Origin: CAZWRN01 sp964446685
GTDB lineage: Bacteria > Patescibacteriota > Microgenomatia > Daviesbacterales > UBA10151
Direction of reading: 5' to 3'
Length of the DNA stretch: 64,000 bases
Assembly (NCBI GenBank): GCA_964446685.1
Contig: CAYUPO010000001.1
Span: 124,001-188,000 of the forward strand
Numbering within the stretch: position 1 is the stretch's first letter; each line of letters opens with the position of its first letter. A model generated the notes under the pieces. It was not told the DNA's origin. It made no database searches and saw only the letters and a program-made list of their open reading frames with translations. This document shows positions 17,690 through 26,142 of the stretch, one piece after another. Both the position numbers and the translations under genes were made by a program.

Positions 17690-19024
17690 TCAGATATCAA
17701 TTCCTGGGACGGGGAATTTTTTAGCAAAGGAGGTGATCTCTTTTTGAAGCTTGAGTAAGTTTTTGTTTTTAACAATCTCTGCCCGGAATTTTCTCAGTAA
17801 TTCTAAGCGTCCTTCTTTATCAGCTGGCAGAATATATCCTTCAACTTCTTTGATCACCTGGGCAATCCAATTGCCTACCTTCACCATATCTTTTTCTTTC
17901 ATTCCCCGGGTAGTCAAAGCTGGTGTTCCAATCCGGATGCCTGAGGTATAAAAAGGAGGCATTGGATCATATGGAACAAGTGAGAAATTCAGAACGATTC
18001 CGGCAACTTCCAAAGCCTCGGCAGCTAATTTGCCCGACACCTGCTGTCGCTGCAGATCAACTAATATCAGATGATTATCTGTGCCTCCGGAAACCAGATC
18101 CAGACCGTTTTTGGTCAGAGTTTCAGCCAATTTTTGGGCATTTTTAACAATTTGAGCAGCATATTTTTTAAACGAGGCTTTTGAAGCTTCTTCCAGCGCT
18201 ACGGCAATGGCGGCTGTCTGATTGTCATGCGGACCTCCCTGAAGGCCCGGGAAGACTGCAGCATCGATTTTTTTACCCATTTCCGGATCTTTCTTTAACC
18301 CTCTCTCAGTTACCATAATCATCGCCCCTCTTGGACCCCGCAAGGTCTTGTGGGTAGTGGTCATCATCACATCAACATATGGTGCCGGTGAAGGATGCGC
18401 TCCTCCCACTATCAGCCCGGCAATATGTGAAACATCAGCCATCAAAAGTGCACCAACTTTATCAGCAATCTTGCGGAATTTGGCGAAATCGATAGTTCGG
18501 GGGTAAGCCGTAAAGCCGCAAATGATTAAATCAGGTTTTTCATTTAAAACAGCCTCCTCTACTTCTTTATAATCTAACTGACCGGTTTTTTGGGAAACTT
18601 TGTAATGAGCGGTTTTGAAAAACCTCCCGGAAAAACCAATCTCCAGACCATGAGTGATATGTCCACCCTGATCCAGAGCCAGTCCCATCATTTTCTGGCC
18701 GTTTTTCAAAATTCCCATAAAAATAGCGGCATTAGCCGGGGATCCTGAATAAGGCTGAACATTGACATGAGGCACCCCAAACAGTTTTTTAGCTAAATCC
18801 TGGGCATAGATTTCAACTGTATCAACCACTGCATTGCCCTGATAGTAACGTCTTTTTGGATAGCCTTCTGAGTATTTATTGGTAAAAACAGAGCCCAGTG
18901 TTTCAATAACTGCTGAGGAAGTATAGTTTTCTGAAGCAATCATCTCCAGCACCTCTTTTTGGCGCTTTTCTTCCTGTTTAATAGCGTTATAAATTTTAGG
19001 TGATTGTTTCTTTAAGGCCTTCAT
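17690..19024 (-). CDS. glyA: Serine hydroxymethyltransferase
   Basis: A PLP enzyme converting serine and THF to glycine and 5,10-methylene-THF, the one-carbon donor for the thymidylate-synthase reaction. The PLP lysine lies in MMTTTHKTLRGPRGAMI. Other family stretches are MIASENYTSSAVIETLGS, NKYSEGYPKRRYYQGN, and LADVSHIAGLIVGGAHPSP (read here with Met). I start at the ATG at 19024 (444 residues), where KALKKQSPKIYNAI matches the family. An upstream GTG/ATG extension to 19057 is not conserved-looking. Confidence 0.95.
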   Translation of the reverse strand: MKALKKQSPKIYNAIKQEEKRQKEVLEMIASENYTSSAVIETLGSVFTNKYSEGYPKRRYYQGNAVVDTVEIYAQDLAKKLFGVPHVNVQPYSGSPANAAIFMGILKNGQKMMGLALDQGGHITHGLEIGFSGRFFKTAHYKVSQKTGQLDYKEVEEAVLNEKPDLIICGFTAYPRTIDFAKFRKIADKVGALLMADVSHIAGLIVGGAHPSPAPYVDVMMTTTHKTLRGPRGAMIMVTERGLKKDPEMGKKIDAAVFPGLQGGPHDNQTAAIAVALEEASKASFKKYAAQIVKNAQKLAETLTKNGLDLVSGGTDNHLILVDLQRQQVSGKLAAEALEVAGIVLNFSLVPYDPMPPFYTSGIRIGTPALTTRGMKEKDMVKVGNWIAQVIKEVEGYILPADKEGRLELLRKFRAEIVKNKNLLKLQKEITSFAKKFPVPGIDI

Positions 19025-19168
19025 CTTCGATGGAAATACAATAACCCGAAGTCCCATAAAAAAACAAGTGGATCAATTTGGATCAAAATAATTTAGGATT
19101 GAAAGTTTAAATTTTATATTTAGAACTGAAGTAAATTAAACTATTTTACTAATTAACTAATTCACTAA

Positions 19169-20749
19169 TTAACTATTAAATATTTCGGCGGCGATTCTGA
19201 TGACTTCATCATCCTGAGCTAGTTCGACATTGGCTAGCTCTTCGACTCTGACCGGTCTCTGGCTTAAAGTGGTGGTTACCCGGGCTGGTTTTCCTAAAAC
19301 ATCAGTTAAAACTGATTCAAGCAAATTTCGGGAACGGGGAGTTTCCAATATCCTCTGATGGAAAGCATAAGGCACCTCCAAAATCACTATCCCATTATCA
19401 CAGCCCATCAGATTCGCCTGTTTAAGCAGCGCTTCCAGGGAAAAATTGTCAGGTCTGATGGTTTCTAAAATATAATCCCATTTTTCCCGCAATACGATGA
19501 TTTCATGGGAGGGAGCAATCTCCACCTGCTCTTTGAGCATCTGATGGGGCGGGATCTTATCATCTTTCCCTGTATTTACAGGCTGTGAGGGAGAGGATAT
19601 TTCACCAATTGTCTGAACCATAGTCATCTGAGGCGCAATCATGTTTGGAGAAATGACCGGAGCCTGAATTCCCAGACAGCTTTCAACTACGGCAACTTCA
19701 AGTGGAAGTGTTGGAATTGAGGTGTATTTTAACTGTTCTAAACTATCTTGAATTAGCTGAATGGAATGCACTAGCTCTCTTTTATTAAATGCAGTAGCCA
19801 AAGTCGTTAATTCTTCATAAATCTCACTACCAAACTGTTGTTTAACACTGATACCTGCCTGAGACTGAATTAGCATCAGCGAGCGCAACACCTCCAGTAA
19901 TTGGGTTGTTCCCTCTTTGACATTTGCCCCTTTTTCCGACAGCTGATAAATAACTGCCAATGCATTGGCGGAATCTTTGCGGGAGATAGCTCCTGCCAGA
20001 TTTAAAATATCTTTAAAACTGGTTGATTTAAGACCTTCTTCGACAGACTGAAGCGTGATTTTTCCTCCGGAGGAAGCGATCTGATCCAGCAGCTTCAAAC
20101 CGTCTCTAAAACTCCCGTCCGCTTTACGGGCCAGCAACTTTAAAGCGGCTTCTTCAGCTTCTATTTTTTCTTCTTTGACTACCCGGGATAAAGCTTTAAG
20201 CAGATCTTCTGTGGAAGCAGTCTGAAAATCCAGACGTTGCACCCTGGACAAAATAGTTTGTGGCAGCTTATGCACTTCAGTGGTCGCCAAAATAAAAGCA
20301 ACATGAGAAGGAGGCTCTTCCAGAGTTTTTAGCAAAGCATTAAATGCTTCTGTAGTCAGCATATGAACTTCATCAATAATATAAACTTTTTTCTTAGCCT
20401 GGGTCGGAGCTAGTTTTATCCGCTCCTTCAGATCCCGGATATCATCAATTCCCCTGTTTGAGGCTGCATCAATCTCCATTAAATCCAAATTGGATCCATC
20501 AGTGATAGACAGACACATATTACATTTATTGCAAGGAACTGTTTCCATCTCAGTTCCTTTAACTTCACAGTTGATCATTTTAGCCACTATCCTGGCAGTT
20601 GAAGTTTTACCAGTGCCCCTGGGGCCGCAAAAGAGATAAGCATGGGACAGTTTTTCTGCCTGGTGAGCTTTGAACAGGGTTAATTTGATCTGATCCTGAC
20701 CAATAAGTTCTGAAAGTGTTTGTGGACGATACTTGCGATAGAAAACCAT
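19169..20749 (-). CDS. dnaX: DNA polymerase III subunit gamma/tau
   Basis: The clamp-loader ATPase of the replisome, 526 residues. It has Walker A FCGPRGTGKTSTARI, a four-Cys zinc module starting CEVKG and ending CNKCNMC, Walker B VYIIDEVHMLTTEAFNALL, and sensor ILATTEVHKLPQTILSRVQR. The C-terminal part is short and would form a reduced tau region. The promoter candidate is an extended -10 (TGGTAATCT) 12 nt before the ATG. Confidence 0.95.
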   Translation of the reverse strand: MVFYRKYRPQTLSELIGQDQIKLTLFKAHQAEKLSHAYLFCGPRGTGKTSTARIVAKMINCEVKGTEMETVPCNKCNMCLSITDGSNLDLMEIDAASNRGIDDIRDLKERIKLAPTQAKKKVYIIDEVHMLTTEAFNALLKTLEEPPSHVAFILATTEVHKLPQTILSRVQRLDFQTASTEDLLKALSRVVKEEKIEAEEAALKLLARKADGSFRDGLKLLDQIASSGGKITLQSVEEGLKSTSFKDILNLAGAISRKDSANALAVIYQLSEKGANVKEGTTQLLEVLRSLMLIQSQAGISVKQQFGSEIYEELTTLATAFNKRELVHSIQLIQDSLEQLKYTSIPTLPLEVAVVESCLGIQAPVISPNMIAPQMTMVQTIGEISSPSQPVNTGKDDKIPPHQMLKEQVEIAPSHEIIVLREKWDYILETIRPDNFSLEALLKQANLMGCDNGIVILEVPYAFHQRILETPRSRNLLESVLTDVLGKPARVTTTLSQRPVRVEELANVELAQDDEVIRIAAEIFNS

Positions 20750-20845
20750 ATGAGGATTCTTAGATTACCATAGTTCCACAGTAAAGGGTCAAGATAGAAG
20801 AATAACTATGGAACAGATAGAAAGAGGTAAGTCCTGAGGAAATTT

Positions 20846-20946
20846 CTAATTTCTAATTACTAATTGACCTAAATAAATTCCAGTTTCTAAGAAGCTAAAC
20901 TACTTAAACATTATTTAGAAATTAGGTTAATTAGAAATTAGAAATT
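20846..20946. repeat. Intergenic inverted word repeat
   Basis: The left arm TTTCTAATTTCTAATTACT and the right arm AATTAGAAATTAGAAATTT are near-perfect reverse complements, about 60 nt apart. The right arm abuts the ybeY stop codon at 20947. Confidence 0.75.
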
Positions 20947-21360
20947 TTAATGTTGGTGTATTCCCAGGAGGTGGCTGGTGCCGTGTTCGACTAGCATTCG
21001 GATCTCTTCTTCAACAGCAACTCCCTCAGCAACAGCATCTTTTTTGGCTTCCGGATAGGAAATGACAATATCACCCAGTCTGGTGATTTTATCCGGTGAG
21101 GGCACAAAACCCATTTTGCTAAGATGCATCACACCATTTTTTTGAGGTTGTTCATAGGGAAAAGAAAGAATATTTGTGGTGCTATCAATACCCCTATAAG
21201 TTTTGTTAATCTCGTGCATCTGATTGTCACCGACAATCGTAATACCTATTTCAATATTTCCATGGATCTGATGCCTTTTTAAGACCTCCATAGCAGCTGA
21301 CTGGACAGCGAATTTGTTAATTTCAAATTTTGTATCAGAATTGACAATAATATTAACCAT
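20947..21360 (-). CDS. ybeY: Endoribonuclease YbeY with a shifted third metal His
   Basis: A 137-residue YbeY-type rRNA maturation endoribonuclease. The conserved core includes YRGIDSTTNILSFPYE, LGDIVISYPEAKKDA and the zinc motif region EHGTSHLLGIHQH. In canonical YbeY the motif is HGxLHLxGYDH; here the last His would be Gln, with His residues one position before and one after. The protein ends immediately after. It is encoded 4 nt downstream of the yqeY-like gene, so the pair is probably co-transcribed. Confidence 0.88.
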   Translation of the reverse strand: MVNIIVNSDTKFEINKFAVQSAAMEVLKRHQIHGNIEIGITIVGDNQMHEINKTYRGIDSTTNILSFPYEQPQKNGVMHLSKMGFVPSPDKITRLGDIVISYPEAKKDAVAEGVAVEEEIRMLVEHGTSHLLGIHQH

Positions 21361-21364
21361 AAAA

Positions 21365-21802
21365 TTAGGCTGTTAGCCTTTGCCTGACCAACGCACTGAC
21401 CCGACTTCCTTCAGCTCCCTGGCCAGCTTTGGCCATTACAGCAGGAATTATTTTGCCCATATCAGCCATGGAAGTGGCACCTAGTTCATTTATAACTTCA
21501 TCAACTAAGGATTGCAACTGGTCATCTGTCAGCTGAGTTGGTAAATAATTTTCCAGGATTTTAGCTTCTGCTTCTTCTTTCTGTGCCTGTTCTTCCCGGT
21601 CCCCTTTTCTAAAAGCTTCAGCTGCTTCCCGGCGCTTTTTTAGCTCTTTTTGCACAACGGAAACTATTGCCTGGTCATTTAGCTCACTACCTGCGACTTC
21701 GGCATATTTTATTTCAGACAAAAGCATCCGCAGAGTTGATACTGCAGTTTCGTCCCGAGCTAACATGGCTGTTTTTAAATCCTGACGTAATTTGTCATTC
21801 AT
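21365..21802 (-). CDS. GatB/YqeY-domain protein
   Basis: A 145-residue YqeY-like protein with the typical start MNDKLRQDLKTAMLARDETAVSTLRML (family-like throughout), a central KRREAAEAFRKGDRE helix, and the tail MGKIIPAVMAKAGQGAEGSR. YqeY resembles the tail domain of GatB, but its own role is not established. It lies between rpsU and ybeY, a common neighbourhood for these genes. Confidence 0.88.
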   Translation of the reverse strand: MNDKLRQDLKTAMLARDETAVSTLRMLLSEIKYAEVAGSELNDQAIVSVVQKELKKRREAAEAFRKGDREEQAQKEEAEAKILENYLPTQLTDDQLQSLVDEVINELGATSMADMGKIIPAVMAKAGQGAEGSRVSALVRQRLTA

Positions 21803-21926
21803 AGTTAAAATTTCTAATCACTAATTGCACTAATTCCTAAATAAATCCAAAATCAGAATGTCTAAAAATTAGGATTTAGAAATTTAGTATTGTTTAGTAA
21901 TTAGAAATTAGTACTTAGACATTGCT
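21803..21926. repeat. Intergenic inverted word repeat
   Basis: Left arm words AATTTCTAATCACTAATT and right arm words TAGTAATTAGAAATTAGTAC are inverted copies. They fill the whole space between the yqeY-like start and the rpsU stop. Confidence 0.7.
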
Positions 21927-22130
21927 TTAGCTGGCATCAGCTAAACGTTGTGCTCTTCTGATTTTGCGTCGTCTTTCAGCTAACTGTTCTTTTCTTTTTT
22001 CAGAATTTTTTTTGTGAAACATCAGATCACGATATTCCTGAACCACTTTTTCCGCAATAGATTTTTTCTGAAATTTACGGATAACTGAATCAGTACTATC
22101 ATTTCCTGAAGCTTTAATAATAATTGGCAT
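21927..22130 (-). CDS. rpsU: Ribosomal protein S21
   Basis: A 67-residue S21 of the small ribosomal subunit. It starts MPIIIKASGND and has the basic C-terminal helix HKKNSEKRKEQLAERRRKIRRA. The frame stays open upstream to 22235, but that extension is translated from an intergenic repeat, so I take the ATG at 22130. Confidence 0.92.
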   Translation of the reverse strand: MPIIIKASGNDSTDSVIRKFQKKSIAEKVVQEYRDLMFHKKNSEKRKEQLAERRRKIRRAQRLADAS

Positions 22131-22134
22131 AAAC

Positions 22135-22245
22135 TGGGTTAGTAGATCGTTTTTTGTATATCGTGTATCGTTAATCGTATATCGGAAAACAGATTCCTGC
22201 TTTTTCCGATAAACCATACACGATTTACGATTCACTATTACGATT
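22135..22245. repeat. Inverted word repeat between rpsU ATG and its upstream Shine-Dalgarno-like site
   Basis: The words TATATCGTGTATCGTTAATCG on one arm and ACGATTTACGATTCACTAT on the other are inverted relatives of each other. They surround a TTCCTGCTTT fragment of the hairpin-repeat family. The block separates the S21 start codon from an AAAGGAGGTG sequence. Confidence 0.65.
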
Positions 22246-22257
22246 TACTAATAAAAA

Positions 22258-22280
22258 CACCTCCTTTGGTAATTCTAACA
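22258..22280 (-). promoter_or_regulatory. Extended -10 and strong Shine-Dalgarno-like site upstream of rpsU
   Basis: Reading the minus strand, TGT-TAGAAT (extended -10, 22280-22272) is followed within a few nt by AAAGGAGGTG (22267-22258). No start codon lies at a normal distance, and the S21 ATG is about 130 nt downstream beyond a repeat block. This is one of only two strong SD-like sequences I noticed. Confidence 0.5.
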
Positions 22281-22363
22281 CGATTATCGCATTAGTTTGA
22301 TCTATTTTACCACAAAAAACCTAATTTGGGGAAACAAAAGCAAAGTCACCGTTTAGACAAATA

Positions 22364-22389
22364 CTTGCTGAGCGAAGTCGAAGCATTTC
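22364..22389. repeat. Palindromic repeat, left flank of the GIY-YIG gene
   Basis: Contains GAGCGAAGTCGAAG, which is the exact reverse complement of the core of the repeat at 22721-22740. Confidence 0.65.
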
Positions 22390-22393
22390 AATA

Positions 22394-22422
22394 TTGCTTT
22401 TTAAATAACTGATCATTATTAT
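22394..22422 (+). promoter_or_regulatory. Sigma-70-type promoter, leaderless
   Basis: TTGCTT (22394-22399), a 17-nt spacer, and TATTAT (22417-22422) lie 7 nt before the ATG of the GIY-YIG gene at 22430. The -35 overlaps the end of a palindromic repeat. Confidence 0.55.
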
Positions 22423-22429
22423 CCAGATC

Positions 22430-22699
22430 ATGAGTAGCTGGAAATGGTTTGTGTATATTTTAGAATGTCAGGATGGAAGTTATTACACTGGATTAAGTTA
22501 TAGATATGATCAGCGATATGAACAGCATTTATCTGGATTGGGAGGTAAATACACAGCTAACCATGGAGTTAAAAAATTAGTATATGTTGAGGAATATGAT
22601 AACTTCGAGGAAGCTAAGTTAAGAGAAAACCAGATCCATGGATGGACAAGAAAAAAGAAAGAAAACCTAATAATAGGCAAATGGACAAAATGGCAATAG
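22430..22699 (+). CDS. GIY-YIG endonuclease-domain protein (UPF0213 type)
   Basis: An 89-residue single-domain protein. The signature tyrosines are in WFVYILECQDGSYYTGLSY, followed by the Arg/His region RYEQHLSGLGGKYTANH and the Glu helix EAKLRENQIHGWTRKKKE. Proteins of this small class have a GIY-YIG nuclease fold but mostly unproven cellular roles. It stands alone, with its own leaderless promoter, and is flanked by inverted copies of one palindromic repeat. Confidence 0.9.
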   Translation: MSSWKWFVYILECQDGSYYTGLSYRYDQRYEQHLSGLGGKYTANHGVKKLVYVEEYDNFEEAKLRENQIHGWTRKKKENLIIGKWTKWQ

Positions 22700-22720
22700 G
22701 GTTTTAGCCCAGTAATGAAT

Positions 22721-22740
22721 TCCTTCGACTTCGCTCAGGA
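22721..22740. repeat. Palindromic repeat, right flank of the GIY-YIG gene
   Basis: TCCTTCGACTTCGCTCAGGA is inverted relative to the copy at 22364-22389. Related copies flank pyrE/pyrC at 50727-50813. Confidence 0.65.
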
Positions 22741-22759
22741 AATATTAAATAAAATTGAA

Positions 22760-23758
22760 TTATTTAACGATAGTTTTGAGAAGATTGAGGGTTTTTGTTT
22801 GTCTTAAGGCGTGTCTTAAATGCATTCTTGGTTCCTGTGACTGGAATTGGGATTTGACTCTGGCGTCCTGGATCTTGTCTATTTCTGCCTGGAGCTCTTC
22901 ATCAGTAATATTTACATTTTCCATTCGAGCGATTTCGGAGAGACCAAGCTCCATTCGAACATTTCTTTCCGCCTGTGGACGCCATTCTGTTTTGATTTGT
23001 TCAGCAGTTTTATTTTGAGTTTTTAAGTATTCTTCAAGCAACATCCCTCTGTCAGAAACATTTCTTTGCAGAGAAAGCATCATTCTGTTTAATTCGTCCT
23101 GAATTAACACTTCTGGGATATCAACATTGGTGACTTTTTCAACTTCCTGCAGAATTGATTCTTCATAATCCAGTTCATTGTTGTATTTAGATTCACTTTC
23201 TAAATCAGTTTTAATTTTAGTTTTAAGATCAGCCAGACTTTCTGCTCCAACACCTTTGGCAAACACATCATCCATAGTTGCCTGAGCATTTTCGGCGTTG
23301 CGGGATTTCCAGCGGTTAAATAAATCATCGATTACTTTTTGAACTTCTTCATCAGTCACCTGTTTAGCAAGTGGTCTTTTAGCGTTTAAAATTTTGTAGT
23401 TACCTATTTTAACTGTTGGTCTTTCAGTTACCTTAGCGGTAAATACTAACTGAGATCCTTTAGTAAATGAAATAACATTGTATTGTGGATAATCAATTGG
23501 TACTACATTTGATCCCTGTAACGCTTCGATCAGAGCCTGAGGCATCACTATTTTGAAAACTTCCTGCTGCAGAGAGTTAGCAATTCTTGGCTCAACCATA
23601 TTAGCTGGAGCCTGACCTTTGCGGAAACCGGCAACCTCAACTTCTGAAGCTAACTTGTTATACATATCGTTCCAACGAGCCTCAATATCTGCCCATGGCA
23701 CGGTAATTGTCACTTCGACCTGGGCTTTTGGTAATTTGTTGATTGTTTTAGTCACCAT
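22760..23758 (-). CDS. tig: Trigger factor lacking the PPIase domain
   Basis: A ribosome-associated chaperone, 332 residues against about 430 in typical bacteria. The N-terminal ribosome-binding domain carries GFRKGQAPANMVEPR (signature GFRxGxxP). The C-terminal chaperone arms are also recognisable (VEKVTNVDIPEVLIQDELNRM). The FKBP-type PPIase domain expected between them is missing: about residue 150 runs directly from KVIDDLFNRWKSRNAEN into the C-domain. An extended -10 (TGCTAAACT) sits 9 nt before the ATG. Confidence 0.9.
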   Translation of the reverse strand: MVTKTINKLPKAQVEVTITVPWADIEARWNDMYNKLASEVEVAGFRKGQAPANMVEPRIANSLQQEVFKIVMPQALIEALQGSNVVPIDYPQYNVISFTKGSQLVFTAKVTERPTVKIGNYKILNAKRPLAKQVTDEEVQKVIDDLFNRWKSRNAENAQATMDDVFAKGVGAESLADLKTKIKTDLESESKYNNELDYEESILQEVEKVTNVDIPEVLIQDELNRMMLSLQRNVSDRGMLLEEYLKTQNKTAEQIKTEWRPQAERNVRMELGLSEIARMENVNITDEELQAEIDKIQDARVKSQFQSQEPRMHLRHALRQTKTLNLLKTIVK

Positions 23759-23799
23759 AACTTCGTAAGTTTAGCAGAGCTTGAAGCTAAAATCAACGT

Positions 23800-24135
23800 T
23801 CAGCTATTAAATCTCTCAGCTTGTAAATCGATAATATCTTCAATAGCTCTTTCCCTCAGTTCGCCATCCTTATGAGCTCCACGAAATAAACCCTGATCTC
23901 TTTTAATCTCATCAGATGTTTGGGTTGCAAAATGATATGTTAAGGGCGCATCGAAACCAAGTGAAGGCAAACGCATTATTTTGCTTACTGCCGGTGGATG
24001 ATATTCAGGCGGATTCAGTTCTAATAGATCAAGTAATTTGATGGAATTTTTGTAACCAAAGGCCCAGACAGCTACTCTGATCAGTTTTGAAGGGGCTTCA
24101 ATATGATTAGAGGTGGTTTCTTTGCGTTGAGACAT
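23800..24135 (-). CDS. Hypothetical protein
   Basis: A 111-residue soluble protein of unknown family. It contains VWAFGYKNSIKLLDLLELNPPEYHP and ends in an acidic helix. It lies between proS and tig on the same strand, with 30- and 41-nt gaps, so it may be co-transcribed with proS. Confidence 0.5.
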   Translation of the reverse strand: MSQRKETTSNHIEAPSKLIRVAVWAFGYKNSIKLLDLLELNPPEYHPPAVSKIMRLPSLGFDAPLTYHFATQTSDEIKRDQGLFRGAHKDGELRERAIEDIIDLQAERFNS

Positions 24136-24165
24136 GCGGCTTATAGTAGCAACTTAGGGAGATTT

Positions 24166-25416
24166 TTACAAGCTTAGGTTACTCATAACTTCATTAAGCG
24201 GCATAATAATAAAATCTTTATCGCCTCTTTTTTTAAACTCAATCTTGTCCCCTGTTTTTCTGGAGATAACCAGCCTGTAAGGAATGCCAATGAGATCATA
24301 ATCAGCAAATTTAGCACCGGCTGTGATATCTTCTCGGTCATCATAAATTACTTCCACTCCTTTATCTAATAATGTCTGATAGGTCTCTTCTGCTTGTTTT
24401 TTGACTTCTGTGTCATTTAAATCCAGTCCAATAAGATGCACTTGAAAAGGAGCTACTGCTTCGGGCCAGATAATTCCTCTGTCATCATGAAAAACCTCAA
24501 CTAAAGTACCCATCACTCTGGTTGGACCAATACCGTATGATGCAAACCAGATTGGTTTGTTTTCACCGTTTTCATCTTTAAAGAACACTTTCATTTTTTC
24601 GGAATATCGGGTGCCTAAAGGGAAAATATTACCCACTTCAGTCGCTTTCATCTCCTCGATATCTCCTTTTCCGCACTGACATTTATCTCCAGTCTGACCT
24701 TCAAAGACCTCTTTATTCTGGGCAAAATCACATTCTTTGCAGAAATAAATAATATCCTCTCCGGCTGGGTTTTCAACCTGAAATTCATGGGTGTGCTTAT
24801 CGGTAAAGACTCCCCCGCTGGCTTCAGCTACCATCACTTTAAAGCCAATTCTTTCAAATATTCTGACATAAGCCTGCTTCACTTTTTCATAATACTCAAG
24901 CATGTTTTCTTCCGAAACATGGGCACTATAGAGATCTTTCATTAAAAATTCCCGGCCCCGCATAATGCCGGATTTTGCCCGTAGCTCGTTTCGGAATTTG
25001 GTTGAGAACTGATAAACTTTAACCGGCAGATCTTTGTATGACTCGATCGTTTTTCCCAGCAGATTCATGACGATTTCTTCATGAGTAAATGACAGACAAA
25101 ACTCGCGGTCATGAATATCTTTAAACTGATACATGATCTCTTTGACATCCGGATCTGACCATCTGCCTGTCTGATCCCAGATTTCCCGAGGATGAAGTAA
25201 TGGCATCGCCATCTCCGCTGCATCAGTTTTATTGAGCTCTTCCCGGATAATGTTATTAATTTTAGTTACTACTCTTAGTCCAAGCGGCAGAAGCGTCCAG
25301 GAACCTGCCATTAACTGGTCCATAAAGCCTCCCCTGACCAGAAGCTGATGATTTACAGCCGTGGCATCAGCTGGTGGTACTTTAAGTGTTTTTGGGAAAT
25401 GTTTACTAAACCTCAT
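24166..25416 (-). CDS. proS: Prolyl-tRNA synthetase, short form without the INS editing domain
   Basis: A class II synthetase of 416 residues that charges tRNA-Pro. Motif 1 is around SWTLLPLGLRVVTKINNIIRE (residues 41-61). Motif 2 is KFRNELRAKSGIMRGREFLM with the following MKDLYSAH, motif 3 is ASYGIGPTRVMGTLVE, and the anticodon-binding domain ends the chain. The roughly 180-residue INS domain that clears mis-charged Ala-tRNA-Pro in typical bacterial enzymes is missing. Only a short Cys-rich linker (CKECDFAQ, KCQCGKG) stands between motifs 2 and 3. Confidence 0.93.
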   Translation of the reverse strand: MRFSKHFPKTLKVPPADATAVNHQLLVRGGFMDQLMAGSWTLLPLGLRVVTKINNIIREELNKTDAAEMAMPLLHPREIWDQTGRWSDPDVKEIMYQFKDIHDREFCLSFTHEEIVMNLLGKTIESYKDLPVKVYQFSTKFRNELRAKSGIMRGREFLMKDLYSAHVSEENMLEYYEKVKQAYVRIFERIGFKVMVAEASGGVFTDKHTHEFQVENPAGEDIIYFCKECDFAQNKEVFEGQTGDKCQCGKGDIEEMKATEVGNIFPLGTRYSEKMKVFFKDENGENKPIWFASYGIGPTRVMGTLVEVFHDDRGIIWPEAVAPFQVHLIGLDLNDTEVKKQAEETYQTLLDKGVEVIYDDREDITAGAKFADYDLIGIPYRLVISRKTGDKIEFKKRGDKDFIIMPLNEVMSNLSL

Positions 25417-25426
25417 AAGTGGGAAT

Positions 25427-25455
25427 ATTGTACCTATCTGATCTGTTTAACTCAA
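25427..25455 (-). promoter_or_regulatory. proS promoter
   Basis: On the minus strand TTGAGT (25455-25450), a 17-nt spacer and TACAAT (25432-25427) end 10 nt before the proS ATG. The leader would be only a few nt long. Confidence 0.6.
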
Positions 25456-25472
25456 GTGATAATAAAGATTGA

Positions 25473-26096
25473 TTATTTTTGAATTAAATTGGCTAATTCA
25501 TCAGCGGTGTTTTCCAGTACTGTAATATTTGTAATAATCAGACTATCCGGAACCGGATCTTTTTCATTTATTCCTTTGGTAGTTATTACCTGACGTTTTG
25601 ATACCAACCTGCCCTGTTCACCCTGAAAAGAGTCAATTGTAAATGTTTTCATTGAAGACGCGCGGTCTATCCCCAATAAATCCTTTTGAGTGTCAGACTT
25701 ATATATAAAACTTTGCCTGGCATTAGCCAAAAACGTCTGGTAGTTTGAAAAGTAACTAACTCTGGTATCAACATCAGGAATTGACTGGATATCAAACAGA
25801 GTTTTTTTGGTTAGTGCTAAAAAAATAGCCGCTGTCTCTGTAGCATCTTTATCACTATCAATAAGTCCTAGTACTTCCTGGTATCTGCGCTGAGACAAAA
25901 GAAAGGAAAAATAAGCATGTGTTGCAGGGGTAATCCCAGATAACTTTTCAATAATCAATTCAGTTTTTTGTTTAACCGGGTAGTTCCATTGTCCGGGTAC
26001 CAAACCCACTGTTGCAGCATACAGACCAAATAAAGGAAGTAATAAAACAGCTAATACTATTACTAAAATGCCACTGATTTTGAGGATTTTTTTCAT
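25473..26096 (-). CDS. DUF5667-like secreted or anchored protein
   Basis: A 207-residue protein with an N-terminal hydrophobic segment (about residues 5-29) that could be a signal peptide or anchor. Next comes PGQWNYPVKQKTELIIEKLS, which resembles the start of DUF5667 domains, and a helical region (FSFLLSQRRYQEVLGLI). Function is unknown. It lies between the RseP-type protease and proS genes on the same strand. Confidence 0.55.
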   Translation of the reverse strand: MKKILKISGILVIVLAVLLLPLFGLYAATVGLVPGQWNYPVKQKTELIIEKLSGITPATHAYFSFLLSQRRYQEVLGLIDSDKDATETAAIFLALTKKTLFDIQSIPDVDTRVSYFSNYQTFLANARQSFIYKSDTQKDLLGIDRASSMKTFTIDSFQGEQGRLVSKRQVITTKGINEKDPVPDSLIITNITVLENTADELANLIQK

Positions 26097-26142
26097 ATAC
26101 TCAGTATGAAGATTATGTAAGGGATTGGCAAGATTAGTTAAA

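Noticed and set aside
19025..19057. N-terminal extension of glyA
   Set aside because: The extra residues do not resemble the family, and the start at 19024 gives a normal SHMT beginning.
22131..22235. Longer rpsU start (GTG at 22235)
   Set aside because: The extension is repeat sequence; S21 proteins start at MPIIIKASGND or equivalent.
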